DNA from: Catellatospora paridis
Lineage (GTDB): Bacteria; Actinomycetota; Actinomycetes; Mycobacteriales; Micromonosporaceae
Reading direction: 5' to 3'
Assembly (NCBI RefSeq): GCF_009720365.1
Contig: NZ_ML769312.1
Location: forward strand, 620,001-684,000
Length of the DNA stretch: 64,000 nt
In this document: one piece after another, positions 13,705 to 20,915 of the stretch
Layout: the number at the start of each line of letters is the position of its first letter
How positions within the stretch are numbered: position 1 is the first letter of the stretch
Translations under genes and position numbers: made by a program
Notes under the pieces: model-generated
What the model saw: only the letters and a program-made list of their open reading frames with translations
The model's database searches: none
What the model was told of the DNA's origin: nothing

Positions 13705-16305
13705 CTAGAGGGTCAGGGTCCAGCTGTTGATGTAGCCGGTGTCGGCGGAGGCGGCGTCCTGGACCCGCAGGTTCCAGGTGCCGTTCTTCACCTCGGTCGA
13801 CAGGTTGGCGGTGAAGGTCTGGTTGATGTTGTCGGCGCTGCCGCCGGCCCGGTTGTGCAGCACATAGGTGCTGCCGTCCGGCGCGACCAGGGTCACGATC
13901 AGGTCACCGATGTAGGTGTGCACGATGTTCACCGCGACCGTCGAGGTCGCCGATGCGTTGCCGGAGCAGCCCGACAGGGTGATCGGGCTGTTGACGGTGG
14001 TGTTGTCCGGGATGGACACGTCGGTGCCGTTGGTGCCGGAGCAGACCGTCGGCGTGCCGCCCACCAGGTTCAGCGTCCACGTGTCGATCGTGCCCGTGTC
14101 GGCCGACGCCGCGTCCTGCACCCGCAGCTTCCAGGTGCCGTTGGCGGCCTCGCCGGACAGGTTGACCGTGTACGTCTGGCTGATGTTGTCGGCGCTGCCG
14201 CCGGTCCGGTTGTGCAGCAGGTAGGTGCTGCCGTCCGGCGCGACCAGGTTCACCACCAGGTCACCGATGTAGGTGTGCAGGATGTTCACGGCGACCGTGC
14301 TGGCCGCGCCGCCGTTGCCGGCGCAGCCGGAGATGGTGATCGAGGACTCGACGGTCGTGTTGTCCGGGACCGCCACGTCGGTGGAGTTGGTGCCGGAGCA
14401 GCCGGGCGGGCCGTTGACGGTCAGGTTGAACGTCGTGGTCCGCGTCGAGCTCGCGCCGGTGCCGGTGATGGTGATCGCGTACGTGCCGGGCGGGCTGGCC
14501 GCGGCCGTGGCGATGGTCAGCGACGACGTGCCGCCCGCCGAGTTGATCGAGGACGGGCTGAAGGTCGCCGTTGCGCCGCTGGGCAGGCCGCTCGCGGTCA
14601 GGTTGACCGTCTGCGCGCTGCCGTTGGTCAGGGTGGCGGTGATGGTGCTGCTCACCGAGCTGCCGGGGTTGACCGAGCCCGACGCGGGCGCCGCCGCGAG
14701 GGAGAAGTCGTTGCCGGCGGGGCAGGCTGCGTCGCTGCCGGCCACGTTGACCGCGGTCCAGGCGGCCTGGACGGTCTTGTACTCGACCGAGCACAGGCCG
14801 TACAGGTCGGTGGCGGCGGACAGGGTGTAGGCGCGGGAGGTGTTGGCCGGGGTGGACGTGTTCACGTAGCGGGTGCTGGAGGTGAAGTACACGTCCAGCG
14901 CGCGGTACCAGATCTTCTCGGCCTTGGTGCGGCCGATGCCGACGACGGCCGGAGCCGAGCCGCAGACCGGGCTGGTGCCGTACGCGGTGGCGCCGGTGCC
15001 CTCGGCCAGGTTGAAGAAGAAGTGGTTGCCCGGGCCCGAGCTGTAGTGCACGTCGACGCTGTTGGTGCTGGTCGACCAGCAGCCGTGCGACGCGCCGTCC
15101 AGGGTCGGGTTGTACATGTAGCGCAGCGGGGTCCCGTTGCCGTTGATGTTGATCTTCTCGCCGACCTGGTAGTCGCCCGGGTCGGAGGGGGCGTTGGCGT
15201 AGAACTCGACCATGTTGCCGAAGATGTCCGAGGTGGCCTCGTTCAGGCCGCCGGACTCACCCGAGTAGACCAGGCCCGCCAGGGCCTCGGTGACGCCATG
15301 GCTCATCTCGTGGCCCGCGACGTCCAGCGACACGAGCGGGCGGCTGTTGCCCGAGCCGTCGCCGTAGGTCATCTGCGCGCCGTCCCAGAACGCGTTGACG
15401 TACGCGTTGCCGTAGTGGACCCGGCTGGGCACGCCGGTGCCGTTGCCGAAGATGCCGTTACGGCCGTGCACGTTCTTGAAGTAGTCGAACGTCGCCGCGG
15501 CGCCGAAGTGCGCGTCGACACCGGCGGACTGCCGGTTGGCGTTGGTGCCGTCACCCCAGATGTTGTCCGCGTCGGTGAACGTGGTGCAGGTCGAGGAGCC
15601 GTTGTTCATGTCGCAGGTGCGGCCGTTGCCGTGCGACGGGTCGATCATCTGGTACGTCGAGCCCGACAGTGTGGTGTCGACCGTGACCGTGCCGGAGTAG
15701 ACGCTGTTGCCGGTGCCGTTCACCATCATGATCTCGTCGAACGAGCCGAGGTGTGCGCCGGTCACCGCGTCGGTGATGACGTGCAGCTCGGACGGCGTCT
15801 GCTTGTCGGCCCGCATGCCGGTGACGACGGTCTCCCAGGCGAGCTTGCCCTTGCCGCTGCTGGCGTCGACGAACAGCTCGGGGGAGCCGACCGTGGCGAC
15901 GGTGCCGGAGAACCTGCCGCGGGCGGCCTGCGCGGCCGTGGCGGCGGTGACCTGCGGGGTGGTGGACAGGGTCAGCGGGGCTTCGAGGCCGACCGACGAT
16001 CCCTTGTAGACGCCGTTGGCGGCGGTGTGCACGACGAAGTCGCCGCCGTAGACCCGCAGGCCGTGGAACGTGCGGGCATAGCGCACGTGGGTGCCGCTGC
16101 TGTCGCTGACGGTGCGGTCGATGCGGTACGCGTCGCCGCCGGCGGCGCGCACGTCCGACGGGTGCTCAGCGAGGGCGCGCTCGGCGGCCGCGACGCCGAC
16201 GGGCGCCGACGGGGTGCTGGGCGCCGCGTTGCCGGAGGTTGCCGACACCGACAGCATGGCGCCCACGAGTAGGGCGACGCTGCCGGTAGCGAGGGTTCTT
16301 TTCAC
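13705..16305 (-). CDS. Secreted M4 (thermolysin-type) metallopeptidase with two P domains
   Basis: An 866-aa exoenzyme. A signal peptide (residues 1-28, ending GNAAP) precedes an FTP propeptide (about 35-190). The M4 catalytic domain (about 200-525) has zinc ligands His332 and His336 in GHEMSHGVTE, catalytic Glu333, Glu355 in GGLNEATSD, and the active-site His in SGPGNHFFF (His428). An Ig-like/NEW3-type stalk (about 532-632) follows, then two consecutive proprotein-convertase P domains (636-747 and 755-866), each with HTYIGDL and VAPDGSTY. It should degrade extracellular protein after propeptide removal. It starts at GTG 16305 after GGGAGGACTC. Single P domains are common in such enzymes; two in tandem point to a recent internal duplication. 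Confidence 0.93.
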   Translation of the reverse strand: MKRTLATGSVALLVGAMLSVSATSGNAAPSTPSAPVGVAAAERALAEHPSDVRAAGGDAYRIDRTVSDSSGTHVRYARTFHGLRVYGGDFVVHTAANGVYKGSSVGLEAPLTLSTTPQVTAATAAQAARGRFSGTVATVGSPELFVDASSGKGKLAWETVVTGMRADKQTPSELHVITDAVTGAHLGSFDEIMMVNGTGNSVYSGTVTVDTTLSGSTYQMIDPSHGNGRTCDMNNGSSTCTTFTDADNIWGDGTNANRQSAGVDAHFGAAATFDYFKNVHGRNGIFGNGTGVPSRVHYGNAYVNAFWDGAQMTYGDGSGNSRPLVSLDVAGHEMSHGVTEALAGLVYSGESGGLNEATSDIFGNMVEFYANAPSDPGDYQVGEKININGNGTPLRYMYNPTLDGASHGCWSTSTNSVDVHYSSGPGNHFFFNLAEGTGATAYGTSPVCGSAPAVVGIGRTKAEKIWYRALDVYFTSSTRYVNTSTPANTSRAYTLSAATDLYGLCSVEYKTVQAAWTAVNVAGSDAACPAGNDFSLAAAPASGSVNPGSSVSSTITATLTNGSAQTVNLTASGLPSGATATFSPSSINSAGGTSSLTIATAAASPPGTYAITITGTGASSTRTTTFNLTVNGPPGCSGTNSTDVAVPDNTTVESSITISGCAGNGGAASTVAVNILHTYIGDLVVNLVAPDGSTYLLHNRTGGSADNISQTYTVNLSGEAANGTWKLRVQDAASADTGTIDTWTLNLVGGTPTVCSGTNGTDVSIPDNTTVNSPITLSGCSGNASATSTVAVNIVHTYIGDLIVTLVAPDGSTYVLHNRAGGSADNINQTFTANLSTEVKNGTWNLRVQDAASADTGYINSWTLTL
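13708..14400 (-). repeat. Intragenic tandem repeat (duplicated P domain)
   Basis: The segments 14065-14400 and 13708-14043 encode P domains about 75% identical in protein, offset by 119 codons (357 nt). Shared stretches include GSADNI, NGTW, LRVQDAASADTG and the leading CSGTN. Confidence 0.8.
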
Positions 16306-16549
16306 GAGTCCTCCCCGACTCAGTGGAACGTGGCGGTAGCCACTGAGAGCTATATATATAGAAGGTGGGAGAACTTTGGAAGTGCTTCACATCCCTATTC
16401 GTCGATGAAGAAATTTTGTGAGTGCTGCTGGGGAGTGCTGTAAGGGGCTCTGTCTCGGCCTTGAATGATCGACTTGGGTCGATCGGCACACGAGGTGTCC
16501 GGTAGGCGACTGCGGGGGAGTGACGTCGCAGGATTGTAGAGGAAGCTTT
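16306..16549. other. Divergent intergenic region between the M4 peptidase and ArsR-like regulator genes
   Basis: This AT-richer stretch has no gene. On the minus strand it offers a TATATATA box (about 16351-16360) ahead of the peptidase and a leader hairpin (CTCAGTGG at 16319-16326 pairing with 16340-16347). A 7-bp hairpin (GATCGAC, TTGG, GTCGATC) lies at 16467-16484. Confidence 0.45.
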
Positions 16550-16565
16550 CTAAAGATATCTTTAG
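16550..16565. promoter_or_regulatory. Palindromic operator overlapping the regulator promoter
   Basis: CTAAAGATATCTTTAG is a perfect 16-bp palindrome ending 3 nt before ATG 16569. It overlaps TATCTT (16557-16562), a -10-like hexamer placed 6 nt before the ATG. It is a likely autoregulatory site of the ArsR-like protein. Confidence 0.65.
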
Positions 16566-16568
16566 GAA

Positions 16569-17141
16569 ATGACCGACCGTCCCGCCGTGGACCTCACCGA
16601 CCCCCTCGCCCTGCGCGCGTACGCCCACCCGCTGCGCATGTCGCTGGTCGGCCTGCTGCGCCGGGAGGGCCCCCTCACCGCCACCCAGGCCGCGAACCTG
16701 CTCGGGGAGAGCGTGCCGAACTGCTCCTTCCACCTGCGCCAGCTCGCCAAGTACGGCCTGGTCGAGCGCGCGGAGGGCGCCGACGCCCGGGAGAAGCCGT
16801 GGCGGGCCACCGCGCTGTCGACCAGATGGGGCCGCGAGTCCGACGACGCCGAGACCCGCGCCGCCGTCGACCAGCTCGACGGGGTGGTCATCCACCGCCT
16901 CTACGAGCGCGCCCGGCAGTGGCTGTCCCGCCGCGACACCGAGCCGCCGCAGTGGCGCGCCGTCACCGGCCCCGGCGACGACCTGGCCTACCTCACCGCC
17001 GAGGAGCTGGGCGAGCTGTCCCGCCGCATCGACGACCTCTTCGGCGCATACCGCTCCCGACAGACCGACCCGTCCCTGCGGCCGCTCGGCGCGCGAGGAG
17101 TCCACATCGGCTACTACGTGACGACCATCGACCAGCCCTGA
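16569..17141 (+). CDS. ArsR-like winged-helix transcriptional regulator
   Basis: A 190-aa regulator with a winged helix at residues 8-75: LRAYAHPLRMSLVGLLRREGP, TATQAANLLGESVPNCSFHLRQLAKYGLVERA. The C-terminal half (about 80-185) is a helical region typical of the HTH_20 type found beside efflux genes. The MFS gene begins 21 nt downstream, so this is probably the local regulator of that exporter. The ATG lies 6 nt after a TATCTT hexamer inside a palindrome, consistent with a leaderless, self-controlled transcript. The inducer is unknown. Confidence 0.85.
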   Translation: MTDRPAVDLTDPLALRAYAHPLRMSLVGLLRREGPLTATQAANLLGESVPNCSFHLRQLAKYGLVERAEGADAREKPWRATALSTRWGRESDDAETRAAVDQLDGVVIHRLYERARQWLSRRDTEPPQWRAVTGPGDDLAYLTAEELGELSRRIDDLFGAYRSRQTDPSLRPLGARGVHIGYYVTTIDQP

Positions 17142-17162
17142 CGTCCGGAGGCGCACACCCCC

Positions 17163-18410
17163 ATGACCGCCACCGCCACCCCCGCGACCCGCCGCTGGCT
17201 GCCCCCGCTGCTGCGGCAGACCCCGTTCCGGCGCTACTGGACCGGGCAGAGCGTCTCCCTGGTCGGCGACCAGATCACCGAACTGGCGCTGCCGCTGTTC
17301 GCGGTGCTCGTCGCCCAGGCCGGCCCGGCCGAGATGGGCTACCTGACGGCCGCCGCGCTCGCCCCCAACCTGCTGTTCTCCCTGCTGTTCGGCGGCTGGG
17401 CCGACCGGCGGCCGTACAAGCGCACCATCATGGTCGCCGCGGACGTGGCCCGTGCGGTCGCGCTGCTGGCCGTGCCGGTGCTGTACCTGCTCGACGCGCT
17501 CACCATGACCCAGCTCTACCTGGTCGCGTTCACCGTCGGCACGTTCAGCGTGCTGTTCGAGGTGTGCCGCACGACCCTGTTCGTCTCGCTCGTGTCACGC
17601 GAGGACTTCCTGCCCGCGAACGCGCTGCTCAACGGCTCGCGAGCATTCTCCTCGGTGGCCGGCGCCGGCGCCGGCGGCCTGCTGGTGCGCCTGGTCGGCG
17701 CACCGTTCGCGCTGCTGCTGGACGCGCTGTCGTTCCTGTTCTCCGCGGTGATGATCGCCCGGGTGAAGGTCGTCGAGCCGACGCCGACCGCCCGGCGCGG
17801 CTTAGGGCTGCGCGAAGGCCTGTCGTTCATCGCCCGCCACCCGGTCATGCGGGCGGCCGTGTGCGCCAGCACCACCATCAACCTGTTCAACTACATGTAC
17901 GGCGCGCTGGTCATCCTGTACGTCACGACCGAACTGCACATCACCCCCGACGTGCTGGGCCTGGGCCTGGGCCTCGCGGCCGTCGGCGCGCTGATCGGCG
18001 CGGCCGTGGCCCGGCGGCTGGCCGAGCGCTTCGGCGTCGGCCCCCTGTACGTCTTCGGCTACCTGCTGTTCCCGGCCCCGCTCATCCTCATCCCACTGGC
18101 CCAGGGGCCGCACTGGCTGGTGCTGACGATGGTGTTCTGCGCCGAGTTCTTCTCCGGCTTCGGCGTCATGCTGCTGGACACCGCGGGCGGCTCGCTGCAG
18201 GCCAGCGTCATCCCCGACGAGCTGCGCGCCCGGGTGACGGGCGCGCACCGCACCATCAACTACGGCATCCGCCCGATCGGCGCGGTCATCGGCGGTGCGC
18301 TGGGCACGGCCCTGGGCGTACGCGAGACGCTGTGGATCGCCACCATCGGCGCGCTGGCCGGCGTGCTGTGGCTGATCGCCTCACCGATCCCGCGGATGCG
18401 GCGGCTGTGA
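17163..18410 (+). CDS. MFS transporter (MFS_3/EntS-like efflux)
   Basis: A 415-aa major facilitator protein with twelve predicted helices. PFRRYWTGQSVSLVGDQITELALPLFAVL near the N terminus and the loop 2-3 motif FGGWADRRPYKRTIM (residues about 77-91) are typical of the MFS_3 group, which contains enterobactin exporter EntS and macrolide-efflux proteins. It is probably a drug or metabolite exporter in the cytoplasmic membrane. It starts at ATG 17163 behind GGAGG and follows the ArsR-like regulator by 21 nt, so both are co-transcribed. Confidence 0.88.
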   Translation: MTATATPATRRWLPPLLRQTPFRRYWTGQSVSLVGDQITELALPLFAVLVAQAGPAEMGYLTAAALAPNLLFSLLFGGWADRRPYKRTIMVAADVARAVALLAVPVLYLLDALTMTQLYLVAFTVGTFSVLFEVCRTTLFVSLVSREDFLPANALLNGSRAFSSVAGAGAGGLLVRLVGAPFALLLDALSFLFSAVMIARVKVVEPTPTARRGLGLREGLSFIARHPVMRAAVCASTTINLFNYMYGALVILYVTTELHITPDVLGLGLGLAAVGALIGAAVARRLAERFGVGPLYVFGYLLFPAPLILIPLAQGPHWLVLTMVFCAEFFSGFGVMLLDTAGGSLQASVIPDELRARVTGAHRTINYGIRPIGAVIGGALGTALGVRETLWIATIGALAGVLWLIASPIPRMRRL

Positions 18411-18411
18411 C

Positions 18412-18750
18412 TCAGTCCAGCAGGCGGCTCACCGCGCGCACCACAAAGGCCAGGCCGACGCCGGTCAGCAGCAGCCCCTCCACGAAGATCCGCAGCCAGT
18501 CGCGGGGGTCGCGCCGTGGGGTGCGGCGTGGGTCCGGATGGTCCTGCGCGGGTGCCGCGTCGTCGGCCGTCGGGCCGATCGGGCCCGCCTGCTCTACCTG
18601 GCTGCGGTGGATCCGGCGCAACCCGACGCCGCGCCACAGCATCACCAGGCCGAGGCCCAGCAGGATGAGACCGAGCACGAGGAAGGGCAGGGGATCGAGC
18701 TCCCGCTCGCCGAGCGCGTCCAAACGCGGAGCGTAGCCAAGCGGCGCCAT
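18412..18750 (-). CDS. Small membrane protein with two transmembrane segments
   Basis: A 112-aa protein: an N-terminal hydrophilic stretch (MAPLGYAPRLDALGERELDP), one hydrophobic helix (PFLVLGLILLGLGLVMLW), a charged Pro/Asp/Arg-rich cytoplasmic loop, and a second helix near the C terminus (GLLLTGVGLAFVVRA). No family recognised. Its ATG (18748-18750) overlaps the stop codon of the preceding GNAT gene (ATGA), so translation is coupled. It ends 1 nt from the convergent MFS gene. Confidence 0.7.
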   Translation of the reverse strand: MAPLGYAPRLDALGERELDPLPFLVLGLILLGLGLVMLWRGVGLRRIHRSQVEQAGPIGPTADDAAPAQDHPDPRRTPRRDPRDWLRIFVEGLLLTGVGLAFVVRAVSRLLD

Positions 18751-19289
18751 CAGGCGCCCGCCCACCACGGCCGGGTATCGGTACGCAGCAACGAGTACAG
18801 GACGACGTCCTGGCTGCGGCCGTCGTTGAAGAACGCGCCCCGGACCGTGCCTTCCAGGGTGAAGCCGCACTTCTCGGCGATCCGCCGGGACGCGCCGTTC
18901 TCCGGAACGATCACCAGCTGGATGCGGTGCTGCTTCTTCGTCGCGAAGAGATAGTCGACGAGCAGCCGGACCGCCTCGGTGACGTGCCCGCGCCCGGCGA
19001 AGCTGGCGTCGTAGAGCTGGTACGACAGCTCGAAGGCGTCCCAGTAAATCACCGGCCGGAAGAACTCGATGTGTCCCAGCAGCTCACCCGCGCCGTTGAC
19101 CATCAGCAGCGTGCCGGCCTCACGCTGCCATAGCCCGGTCTCGGCATGCTCGCGCCGGAAGTCCGGCTCGGACCGCACGCCCAGCGGGAAGTACGCGCCG
19201 CGGTTGGCGATGTCGGTGTGGGCGCGGTAGAGCCGATCCAGATCCGCCGTCAGCACCGGTCGAAGCGTCACGCCGTCGCCGTGAAGCAT
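18750..19289 (-). CDS. GNAT N-acetyltransferase (RimJ/RimL type)
   Basis: A 179-aa acetyltransferase. It starts MLHGDGVTLRPVLTADLDRLY, and the acetyl-CoA-binding region is DASFAGRGHVTEAVRLLVDYLF, followed by IQLVIVPENGASRRIAEKCGFTLEGTVR, the signature of RimJ/RimL-like enzymes that acetylate protein N termini or small amines. Upstream in-frame starts reach 19412 but would add 41 non-homologous residues; I prefer ATG 19289 (GGTGG just upstream), which gives the normal family length. It is translationally coupled to the small membrane protein that follows. Confidence 0.82.
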   Translation of the reverse strand: MLHGDGVTLRPVLTADLDRLYRAHTDIANRGAYFPLGVRSEPDFRREHAETGLWQREAGTLLMVNGAGELLGHIEFFRPVIYWDAFELSYQLYDASFAGRGHVTEAVRLLVDYLFATKKQHRIQLVIVPENGASRRIAEKCGFTLEGTVRGAFFNDGRSQDVVLYSLLRTDTRPWWAGA

Positions 19290-19406
19290 GGGTCCACCCA
19301 TCGGGTCGCGGGGCCCGCCCTGGGGCGCGGCGGCGTCGACTGCTGCCACGCCGCGCTGATGATATGCGCTCGCACAGACACGGATCCATGTGTTCGCCCC
19401 TTGAGA

Positions 19407-19417
19407 TGACATTGTCA
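19407..19417. promoter_or_regulatory. Small palindrome upstream of the DoxX gene
   Basis: TGACA-T-TGTCA is an 11-bp perfect dyad in the divergent region between the GNAT and DoxX genes. It is a possible regulator site, but short enough to be chance. Confidence 0.3.
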
Positions 19418-19489
19418 GGTGCGAATCAATCGATCTAATCTTGGACGCGTCCGGGCAACGACATCAGATCTCACCCTGAGGAGACCTTC

Positions 19490-19924
19490 ATGTCCTCTGC
19501 CCGATCCGCCGCCGTGACCCTGACGCTGTTCCGGGTCGTGCTCGGCCTGCTGTTCGCGTTCCACGGCGCGGCCTCGCTGTTCGGCGTGTTCGGCGGCAAC
19601 CGCGGCTCCGGCCAGGCCGTCGAGTTCGCCGCCTGGCCCGGCTGGTGGGCTGCCCTCATCCAGCTCGCCGGCGGCATCCTGGTGATCGCGGGGCTGGCGA
19701 CGCGGCCGGCCGCACTGCTCTGCTCCGGCTCCATGGCGTACGCCTATTTCGTGGTGCACCAGACCCAGGGTCTGTTGCCGCTGAACAACGGCGGCGAGGC
19801 GGCCGCCCTGTTCTGCTGGTCGTTCCTGATCGTCGCGGTGCTCGGCCCCGGCGCGTTCTCTCTCGACGGCCTGCTCCGCCGCCGTGCCCCCGACCAGCGC
19901 GGCTCGCTGGTCACCGCCTCCTGA
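19490..19924 (+). CDS. DoxX family membrane protein
   Basis: A 144-aa protein with four transmembrane helices of the DoxX type: TLFRVVLGLLFAFHGAASLFG, PGWWAALIQLAGGILVIAGLATRPAALL, then two more helices. DoxX relatives are quinol-oxidase-associated or thiol-redox membrane proteins; in mycobacteria DoxX works with superoxide dismutase and a thiosulfate sulfurtransferase. No such partner is adjacent here. It starts at ATG 19490 after GAGGAGACC. A perfect hairpin follows immediately. Confidence 0.85.
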   Translation: MSSARSAAVTLTLFRVVLGLLFAFHGAASLFGVFGGNRGSGQAVEFAAWPGWWAALIQLAGGILVIAGLATRPAALLCSGSMAYAYFVVHQTQGLLPLNNGGEAAALFCWSFLIVAVLGPGAFSLDGLLRRRAPDQRGSLVTAS

Positions 19925-19928
19925 TCGG

Positions 19929-19960
19929 ACGGTGCGCGGGCCGTCCGGCCCGCGCACCGT
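19929..19960 (+). terminator. Hairpin terminator after the DoxX gene
   Basis: Perfect 14-bp arms (ACGGTGCGCGGGCC at 19929-19942 and 19947-19960) with a GTCC loop, 5 nt after the DoxX stop. Confidence 0.82.
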
Positions 19961-20022
19961 TGTCGTACGGCCGCCTTAACATCGAGGAAGATGACTGCGT
20001 ACCGGCAGGGGAGGTGGCGCCC

Positions 20023-20214
20023 GTGGAGATCCTGAAGTCCCTGGGTTTCCTGTGCTTGGGCGTGATGTGCCTGGGCGTGCTGGTGGCGGTCGTCCCGATG
20101 CTCAGCGACCTGGTCGCCGAGGTCCAGAGCGGCGAACTGAACCCGATGACCTGGATCGTCGTCGGCGTGGTCATCGGCGCGCTGTGCCTGTGCGCGGCAG
20201 TCCTGCTGGACTGA
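20023..20214 (+). CDS. 63-aa two-helix membrane protein
   Basis: A short open frame starting GTG 20023 with GGGGAGG 8 nt upstream. It encodes VEILKSLGFLCLGVMCLGVL as a first transmembrane helix, a 15-residue acidic loop (SDLVAEVQSGELNPM), and a second helix (TWIVVGVVIGALCLCAAVLL). It lies alone between the DoxX terminator and the convergent methyltransferase. No known family; the good ribosome-binding site and two clear helices support it being real. Confidence 0.6.
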   Translation: MEILKSLGFLCLGVMCLGVLVAVVPMLSDLVAEVQSGELNPMTWIVVGVVIGALCLCAAVLLD

Positions 20215-20223
20215 ACCCGCTTC

Positions 20224-20889
20224 CTACGGCTCTCGGCGCGCGTAGAGGATCGCGCCCGGCACGGCCTGGTCGAGTTTGAGCAGCAGCTGGCTGGTGACGG
20301 TGAACCCAGCGTCGCCCAGCCACGCCGCGAGACGCTCCGGGCGGCGCCAGTGCACGTGCACCCGCATCGGGCGCCCGCCGTACCCCTGTGTCTTGAGCCG
20401 AGACTCGTCGCCGACGTGGAAACCGACCAACAGCGGCGCGCCGGGCCGCAGCACCCGCCGGAACTGGCCCAGCACGCCCGGGACGGCGTCGTCGGGGACG
20501 TGGATCAGCGACCAGAAGGCGAGCAGGCCCGCGGCCGAGCCGTCGGCGAGGTCGAGATCCGTCATCGACCCGACCTCGAACCGCAGTCCGGGATGCTCGC
20601 GCCGGGCGACCTCGATCATCGCGGGCGACAGGTCGATGCCGAAGACGTCGAGTCCCAGGCGGTGCAGGTGGGCCGTGATGTGCCCCGGCCCGCAACCCAC
20701 GTCGGCCACCGGCCCCGAGCCGGCCGCGCGGACCAGGTCGGCGAACAGGCCCAGTCCCGCGCTCAGGTGAGGCTCGGCGGCCAATGCGTCGCGGGTCAGG
20801 TCGGAGTAGCTGTCGGCCACGGTGTCATACGAGGTCCTGGTGTCCGCGAGCCAGCCCTGCGCGCTGTGCGGAGCGTCGGTAGCTGTCAT
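20224..20889 (-). CDS. SAM-dependent class I methyltransferase
   Basis: A 221-aa methyltransferase with the Rossmann SAM-binding motif I VADVGCGPGHITAHL (residues about 62-76), motif II acidic end FGIDLSPAMIEVARREHP, and LLAFWSLIHVPDDAVP for motif IV. It belongs to the Methyltransf_11/25 group; the substrate is unknown. ATG 20889 follows AGGAGTGATC. The start is only 26 nt from the end of an IS605-type element, so the element probably replaced its original upstream region. Confidence 0.86.
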   Translation of the reverse strand: MTATDAPHSAQGWLADTRTSYDTVADSYSDLTRDALAAEPHLSAGLGLFADLVRAAGSGPVADVGCGPGHITAHLHRLGLDVFGIDLSPAMIEVARREHPGLRFEVGSMTDLDLADGSAAGLLAFWSLIHVPDDAVPGVLGQFRRVLRPGAPLLVGFHVGDESRLKTQGYGGRPMRVHVHWRRPERLAAWLGDAGFTVTSQLLLKLDQAVPGAILYARREP

Positions 20890-20915
20890 GGGGATCACTC
20901 CTGCTACAGCCTGTT

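Noticed and set aside
13855-16272. 805-aa plus-strand open frame opposite the M4 protease
   Set aside because: Composition is Gly/Arg/Val-biased without domains; the minus-strand frame has a signal peptide, HExxH and P domains.
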